NCBI GenBank assembly: GCA_002367355.1
Contig: DFBQ01000169.1
Coordinates: 1-11,570 of the forward strand
Direction: 5' to 3'
Source of the DNA: Deltaproteobacteria bacterium UBA3076
GTDB lineage: Bacteria > Desulfobacterota > Dissulfuribacteria > Dissulfuribacterales > UBA3076
DNA: 11,570 nucleotides
The stretch's first letter is position 1, and the number at the start of each line of letters is the position of its first letter. The notes under the pieces were generated by a model. It was not told the DNA's origin. It saw only the letters and a program-made list of their open reading frames with translations, and made no database searches. This document shows, piece after piece, positions 7,504 through 11,570 of this stretch. A program made the position numbers and the translations under genes.

Positions 7504-8664
7504 TTATCCTTCAAGAAAATCTCTTTGCCCCAAACCGGTTTTTACGGCCTGATATACCTCTTCAACACTGATTATGGACATGCAGTTTGGATTATTACAG
7601 TATTTTTTAATACACGGCGAGCATGGTTTAGGTTTCCTTATGACTTGGTGGATTTCAAGGTCCTGGTATGGCCCTGTATGACGCACAGTACTCGGCACAA
7701 AAAGAGAGATGGTTGGGGTCTTCAGTGCTACTGCAATATGAAAAGGGCCTGTATCGTTGGTGATGAAAAGATCCAGCCCTCTGAGTGCAGCAGGTAGCTT
7801 TTTTAAGGGCAGGCGCCCTGCAAGGTTGATTATTCTGGGTTTTTGACCGGAGTCAGTTGTTATCCCTTCAGCTATTTCCTTGGCAATTTTTTCATCACCC
7901 GGTCCACCGAACAGGATGATATTGACATCTTCCGAATCAGCCAGGAGTCTCTTTCCAAGTTCTGAAAAGTGCCCCTGTGGCCAAGCCTTGTATGGTCTTG
8001 AGGCGGATACCTGAAATCCTATTCTTTTGTTTTTTGCATAATTGTATCCCAGGCTATTAAGCAGATTATCCCAGAATGCTTTCACCTCTTCAGCCGTTAT
8101 AGGCAACACCATCCGTTTGTCCCGGGAAGAATCAAGTTTAACCTTGAAGAGTGTTCGCAACACGTCGAGCCTCTGTTCTATTACATGTGCTTCATCTCTG
8201 TATGGGACCCTTACATTAAGAAACGGGGCCACGGTTTCATCTTTGAAACCGATACGGGCAATAAAAGGAATCCGGGCCAGGTAGGCGGCCTGAACAGGGC
8301 AGGGATCACTGTCATGAAATACCAGACACAGGTCGTAGTTTCCAGACTTGATTCTGTTTAACAAAGGAAATAACCTTTTGTATCCCCCGTAATAAGGAAT
8401 TATTGTTCTGATATCAGGATTATTTTCAAAAAGAACTGAAAACTTTTCTCTGACCATGAAATCTATGGATGCGTTTGGAAAAATGCGGCGCGTGGCCCTC
8501 ACTGCCGGTGTAGAGAGCAGGGTATCTCCTATGGCAGTTGAGGAAACTGCCAATACATTACTGATTTCGTCAGGGTTAAGTTCATTGACCGTTTTTTTTC
8601 TTTCCTTTTTCCCCCTTTTTGTGATCAGAACAGCCTTCCATGCTGCCTTGTTTAAGAGCTTCAT
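7504..8664 (-). CDS. ADP-heptose:LPS heptosyltransferase (GT9, WaaF/WaaC-like)
   Basis: A 386-residue GT-B inverting glycosyltransferase of family 9. An N-terminal basic stretch of about 35 residues (many Lys/Arg) may hold it to the inner membrane. It is followed by the donor-independent motif SSTAIGDTLLSTP (residues 42-54), with the putative catalytic Asp47. The C-terminal ADP-heptose domain has IILFGGPGDE, LAGRLPLKKL and the family hallmark ITNDTGPFHIA (301-311). Near the C-terminus are four cysteines, C-x2-C-x4-C-x4-C (348-361), as in several WaaF-like enzymes. The enzyme should add L-glycero-D-manno-heptose to Kdo-lipid A or to a first heptose. A longer reading from ATG 8718 would overlap the amidotransferase by 58 bases. 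ATG 8664 is chosen because it forms a 4-base ATGA overlap with that gene's stop and has AAGGCGG upstream. Confidence 0.87.
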   Translation of the reverse strand: MKLLNKAAWKAVLITKRGKKERKKTVNELNPDEISNVLAVSSTAIGDTLLSTPAVRATRRIFPNASIDFMVREKFSVLFENNPDIRTIIPYYGGYKRLFPLLNRIKSGNYDLCLVFHDSDPCPVQAAYLARIPFIARIGFKDETVAPFLNVRVPYRDEAHVIEQRLDVLRTLFKVKLDSSRDKRMVLPITAEEVKAFWDNLLNSLGYNYAKNKRIGFQVSASRPYKAWPQGHFSELGKRLLADSEDVNIILFGGPGDEKIAKEIAEGITTDSGQKPRIINLAGRLPLKKLPAALRGLDLFITNDTGPFHIAVALKTPTISLFVPSTVRHTGPYQDLEIHQVIRKPKPCSPCIKKYCNNPNCMSIISVEEVYQAVKTGLGQRDFLEG

Positions 8665-10559
8665 GGCAGCACCGCCTTGAACCGGGCCATCCACTTGGCC
8701 AGGATGAAAAGTGACCACAACTGGCGTGCCTTGAGTCCGTCTTTTCCAATTTCAGAACTGAGCAGATTAGATACACCCTGTTTTTCAAAAAGCCTGTAGA
8801 AGTCATCCGGGGCATCCATAATTACTTCTTGTACCTTGTTTTTCAGAGGCCCTCCAATCCACTGGGCCAGGGGTATGGAGAATCCCTTTTTAGGTCTTTC
8901 GAACATGGCTTTTGAAATACGGTCGGAAAAGGCATCTCTCAGGATGCGTTTTCCCTTTCTGTCCGTTGTCATGCGGTATTCTGACGGAAGGCTAAGGGCA
9001 AATTCCAGAACATCATGATCAAGAAAGGGAGATCTCAACTCAAGTCCATGGGCCATGCTCATGTGATCAGAATAAAACAGGATGTCTCCGGGGAGATAGG
9101 TGTTTATATCGGTAATCTGGAGCCTGTCAAGTTCATCGTCAGTGATCTGGTTGTAGAATGATCCAATTAGATCAACGGCAGTGGGATGCACGGTTTTTCC
9201 AGCCAGAGGACCGCTTGGATGAAACAGCAACTTTCTGGAGCTTAAAGGAAAGAGTTCAAGAAAAGCAAGATAGCGCTTAGGCTGGTTAAGTAGAAGCGCT
9301 CTGTCGGCAGACCTTGCAGGAAAGCTCTTTTTTTTGCGGCTGCGGTTCAGGATGCTCTCTGCCCAGGTGCTGGTTTTTCTTAGCCAACAGTAAGGACGCC
9401 GGAGAAATAGTCTCTCAAGTCTTTTAATGAACAGACAGTGGCCATAGCGCTTGTATCCTCCAAAAGCCTCGTCTCCGCCGTCTCCAGTGAGGGCAACCTT
9501 GACTTCCCCTGATGCAAATTTACTCAGGAAATAAAGGGGAATGGCCGTTTCATTGGAAAAGGGTTCTCCAAACAGGGCGAGGATCTCCGGGGCCTTTAAA
9601 AGGGAATCAGCGGGCAGATAAAACTCATGGTGATCCGTTTTCAGATGATCTGCAATTTGCCTGGCATATGGCAGTTCATTGAATCTCTCATCTTCAAAAC
9701 CTATTGAAAAGGTCTTTACTGGCCCTCGCAGTGCCATACTGGCAACAGTGAGGGAAGAGTCAATGCCACCTGAAAGAAATGCCCCCAGGGGCACATCTGA
9801 TACCAGACGTCTGACCACAGCCTGATCAAAACGTTCTTTTGTTTCAATACAGGCCTGCCTGTAATCAATCCTTCTCTTTGCCGGATTTATTGACCAGAAT
9901 GGGGCATTGTTAATTATTCTGCCTTTTTCCACCTCCAGGAGATGCCCGGGAGGAAGTTTTCTGATCTCTTTAAACGCACAGAAGGGATGAGGGACGTAGC
10001 GAAGGCTCAAAAACAGGTCCAGGGCCTCAGGATCAATTTTCCTGTCACATCCGGAAAGTGTAAGAAGTGCAGGGATTTCCGACGCAAAGAAAAAACCAAA
10101 GCTGTTTTCAACATAGAATAGAGGTTTTACTCCAAGCCTGTCCCGTACAACAAGAATTCTTTTACTGTTGTGGTCAAGTGCACAAAAGGCGAACATTCCT
10201 TTTAGTTTTTCAATGCCTGCTTTGCCATATATACTGATGATATTTGCCAGCACTTCCGTATCTGAGCGCGTGGTGAAAACACACCCCTTTTTTTTAAGCT
10301 CGTGTTTCAGCTCTGAAAAGTTGTAGATTTCACCATTAAAAACCACTGTTATTTTTCCTGCGGCATCTGTAAGCGGCTGGGATCCTCCTTTGATATCGAT
10401 GATTGCCAGTCTTCTGTGGGCAAGACCTATCCTATTGTCAAAATAGATGCCGCTTCCATCAGGTCCTCTATGTGAGAGAAGAGAAGATGCCCTCTCAAGA
10501 CGCCTTTGAGTACCTGGTAAGCTGTTTTCTTTTATGGAGTATCCTGCTATTCCGCACAT
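8661..10559 (-). CDS. asnB: Glutamine-dependent asparagine synthase-type amidotransferase
   Basis: A 632-residue protein with the two AsnB domains. Residues 2 to about 210 form the class II glutamine amidotransferase: the nucleophile Cys2 in MCGIAGY, LAHRRLAIID (47-56), FNGEIYN (74-80) and Asp100 in TRSDTE. Residues about 235-620 form the ATP-dependent synthase domain with the pyrophosphate loop LSGGIDSS (262-269) and LTGDGGDEAFGGYKRY. Ammonia from glutamine would amidate an adenylated carboxylate, aspartate in the classical enzyme. Relatives in polysaccharide loci (for example WbpS in Pseudomonas O-antigen clusters) are thought to amidate uronic acids, and exosortase-associated amidotransferases have a similar length. 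Placement as first gene of an LPS operon favours a sugar-modifying role, but this is inference. The start is fixed because Cys2 must follow the initiator Met. No Shine-Dalgarno sequence is visible upstream. Confidence 0.85.
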   Translation of the reverse strand: MCGIAGYSIKENSLPGTQRRLERASSLLSHRGPDGSGIYFDNRIGLAHRRLAIIDIKGGSQPLTDAAGKITVVFNGEIYNFSELKHELKKKGCVFTTRSDTEVLANIISIYGKAGIEKLKGMFAFCALDHNSKRILVVRDRLGVKPLFYVENSFGFFFASEIPALLTLSGCDRKIDPEALDLFLSLRYVPHPFCAFKEIRKLPPGHLLEVEKGRIINNAPFWSINPAKRRIDYRQACIETKERFDQAVVRRLVSDVPLGAFLSGGIDSSLTVASMALRGPVKTFSIGFEDERFNELPYARQIADHLKTDHHEFYLPADSLLKAPEILALFGEPFSNETAIPLYFLSKFASGEVKVALTGDGGDEAFGGYKRYGHCLFIKRLERLFLRRPYCWLRKTSTWAESILNRSRKKKSFPARSADRALLLNQPKRYLAFLELFPLSSRKLLFHPSGPLAGKTVHPTAVDLIGSFYNQITDDELDRLQITDINTYLPGDILFYSDHMSMAHGLELRSPFLDHDVLEFALSLPSEYRMTTDRKGKRILRDAFSDRISKAMFERPKKGFSIPLAQWIGGPLKNKVQEVIMDAPDDFYRLFEKQGVSNLLSSEIGKDGLKARQLWSLFILAKWMARFKAVLP

Positions 10560-10603
10560 GATATATTGTTAAATCAGAGTATTACCTGGCCAATAGTTGC
10601 TAC

Positions 10604-10629
10604 AGAAATATTATATTGCGTGTATTTCT
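10604..10629. repeat. Inverted repeat around the putative -10 box of the operon
   Basis: Seven-base perfect arms AGAAATA (10604-10610) and TATTTCT (10623-10629) are separated by 12 bases. The - strand TATAAT at 10610-10615 sits at the inner edge of one arm. This is the geometry of a repressor or activator site, but the arms are AT-rich and short, so chance is a real alternative. Confidence 0.35.
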
Positions 10630-10723
10630 ACAATTTATTTAAGTGGTTTCTATCCTGGAAAAGTAGTTACCTTTGATATTCACATGATTTTTTTTGCAGT
10701 GCAACTTGATCATTTACCCAACG

Positions 10724-10763
10724 GCTTGTAGGCTCTCGATACCTCTACGGACGAGTCCCAAGC
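10724..10763 (+). other. Nested hairpin-forming segment
   Basis: An outer 5-bp stem GCTTG (10724-10728) / CAAGC (10759-10763) encloses two possible inner hairpins: TAG/CTA (10729-10731 with 10745-10747) and GGA/TCC (10749-10751 with 10756-10758) with a CGAG loop. Together they would form a small three-way junction. It matches no riboswitch or ribozyme that I recognise, and its stems are short. Confidence 0.2.
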
Positions 10764-10834
10764 GGAAGAAGACATTGTGTGATACACAGAAGAATAGCCT
10801 ACCTTTTCCTTCACAGAATTCAAAGGGAAAACTG

Positions 10835-10861
10835 ATGAAAAATACTTGCTTGTATGAGTGA
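10835..10861 (+). CDS. Possible 8-codon leader peptide before the kinase gene
   Basis: The ATG at 10835 is preceded by AAAGGG at 10822-10827 with 7 bases between, a usable ribosome binding site. It opens a reading frame MKNTCLYE that stops at TGA 10859-10861, overlapping the kinase start at 10854 by 8 bases. The kinase ATG itself lacks a visible Shine-Dalgarno sequence, so ribosomes ending on this short frame could restart there. Such a short frame arises easily by chance. Confidence 0.25.
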   Translation: MKNTCLYE

Positions 10862-11570
10862 CTCGAAGATTGCAGTAATAGATGGGGGCAGGCTTGAGGT
10901 CAACAGGGCATTTCTCCCGCTCCTTGAGTCCAATGGTCTCGCGACTTTTAAGGCGTTGATGTCACACCCGGGACACGCGGTGGCAAAGTGTGCCATAAAA
11001 GAACGAAATACTGTTCGACTTGATCTTGATACAGAGAGCGGAGAAAAAAGACCTTTTTTCCTTAAACGCTATGCACCTCCTACAGTACGGGACAGGTTGA
11101 AGGCATATCTCAGACTGAAGCGTCCGGCTCCAGGTGCCAGACAGGAGTGGCATGCCATGTGGACCTTTCTGCATGTCGGCCTTCCGGGGCCTGTACCTGT
11201 GGCATGGGGTCAGGATGGCGGGAGTTCTTTGGTCCTTTCAGAGGGTGTAAGTCATGTGATGAGACTCAGTGAGTGGGCAGAAAGGAATTTTGGAGAAGGG
11301 TCTCATGGAAACACACAAGCACTTGCGGCAAAGCATAAGATTATTGAAGAAGTAGCGAATATCGTGGGAAGGATGCACTCAAAGGGACTGCACCACCAGG
11401 ATCTCTACCTCTGCCACTTTCTGTGCGGTTCAGAGCAGAACGGCCTCCCCCTGACGCTCATAGACTTGCAGCGAGTGGAACGGTCCAGGAGGCTGTCCAG
11501 GAGATGGCAGGTGAAGGACCTTGCCCAACTGCACTTTTCCTCGGCCCAATACATAACCAGGCAGGATATA
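10854..11570 (+). CDS. waaP: WaaP-type LPS core heptose kinase (5' part, runs off the window)
   Basis: The frame is open from ATG 10854 to the window end, giving 239 residues without a stop; the rest lies outside. The kinase fold is clear: ATP-binding Lys71 in FFLKRY, a QEW helix motif (Glu98), the catalytic loop HHQDLYLCHFL (180-190, Asp183, with His188 where most kinases have Asn) and metal-binding Asp204 in LIDLQRV. The D-x-Y-x-CHF form of the catalytic loop is characteristic of WaaP (RfaP), the kinase that phosphorylates heptose I of the inner core and stabilises the outer membrane. An in-frame stop at 10836-10838 and no other start codon before 10854 fix the start. No Shine-Dalgarno sequence is visible. 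The gene is GC-richer by eye than the intergenic region and is divergent from the operon. Confidence 0.85.
   Translation, partial: MSDSKIAVIDGGRLEVNRAFLPLLESNGLATFKALMSHPGHAVAKCAIKERNTVRLDLDTESGEKRPFFLKRYAPPTVRDRLKAYLRLKRPAPGARQEWHAMWTFLHVGLPGPVPVAWGQDGGSSLVLSEGVSHVMRLSEWAERNFGEGSHGNTQALAAKHKIIEEVANIVGRMHSKGLHHQDLYLCHFLCGSEQNGLPLTLIDLQRVERSRRLSRRWQVKDLAQLHFSSAQYITRQDI

Larger units (their letters stand above)
10560..10853. promoter_or_regulatory. Divergent intergenic region between the operon and the kinase gene
   Basis: About 290 AT-rich bases separate the two divergent transcription units, so promoters for both must lie here or be replaced by distant ones. For the - strand operon a TATAAT box can be read at 10610-10615, about 50 bases before the start codon, without a convincing -35 box at proper distance. 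No good + strand promoter is evident. An inverted repeat (10604-10629), a nested hairpin (10724-10763), a TGTGT-GAT-ACACA dyad (10776-10788) and a possible 8-codon leader (10835-10861) are the only structures seen. Confidence 0.45.

Noticed and set aside
7558..7605. Four-cysteine cluster near the C-terminus of the heptosyltransferase as a novel metal site
   Set aside because: Similar cysteine-rich C-terminal segments are familiar in WaaF-like heptosyltransferases, so it is not a new feature.
8665..8718. Eighteen extra residues at the N-terminus of the heptosyltransferase from ATG 8718
   Set aside because: It would overlap the amidotransferase by 58 bases, while ATG 8664 gives a typical 4-base ATGA overlap with a plausible ribosome binding site.
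10721..10735. JUMPstart/ops-like element (GGCGGTAG) upstream of the kinase gene
   Set aside because: The sequence reads GGCTTGTAGG, with an extra base and a mismatch in the core; ops function needs a close match.

Overview
The window looks like part of a lipopolysaccharide (LPS) core-assembly locus of a Gram-negative bacterium. It holds the 3' end of an MsbA-type lipid A exporter, a WaaL-type O-antigen ligase, a heptosyltransferase, three family-4 glycosyltransferases, a WaaP-type LPS kinase and a second, two-domain LPS-kinase-like protein. The moderate GC content, mixed gene order and glycosyltransferase style suggest a deltaproteobacterium-like organism (Desulfobacterota or a relative). That assignment is inference; no rRNA or other marker gene is present.

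Layout. The left part reads on the + strand. First is the end of the ABC exporter (1-419). A compact type II toxin-antitoxin pair (Phd-like antitoxin 514-762, PIN/VapC toxin 759-1151) follows with its own near-consensus promoter. Then comes a WaaG-like glycosyltransferase (1240-2370). The middle and right part is a six-gene - strand operon, read from right to left: asparagine-synthase-like amidotransferase (10559-8661), heptosyltransferase (8664-7504), glycosyltransferase (7489-6410), tandem kinase (6390-4843), O-antigen ligase (4853-3552) and glycosyltransferase (3577-2402). Its genes overlap or are separated by fewer than 20 bases, so they are probably co-transcribed. This operon converges on the WaaG-like gene near 2370-2402. 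At the right edge a WaaP-like kinase starts on the + strand at 10854, runs off the window, and is divergent from the amidotransferase. The roughly 290-base gap between them is the only sizeable non-coding stretch.

How the genes fit together. The heptosyltransferase and the three GT4 enzymes would build the inner and outer core on Kdo-lipid A. WaaP and the two-domain kinase would phosphorylate core sugars. MsbA would flip the finished core-lipid A across the inner membrane, and WaaL would attach O-polysaccharide on the periplasmic side. The amidotransferase could amidate an acidic sugar or simply supply asparagine; the sequence does not decide. No Wzx flippase, Wzy polymerase or sugar-nucleotide pathway genes are in the window.

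Most worth following up: the tandem kinase with two divergent active sites, the amidotransferase heading the operon, and the toxin-antitoxin pair between exporter and core genes with an apparently leaderless, palindrome-containing promoter.
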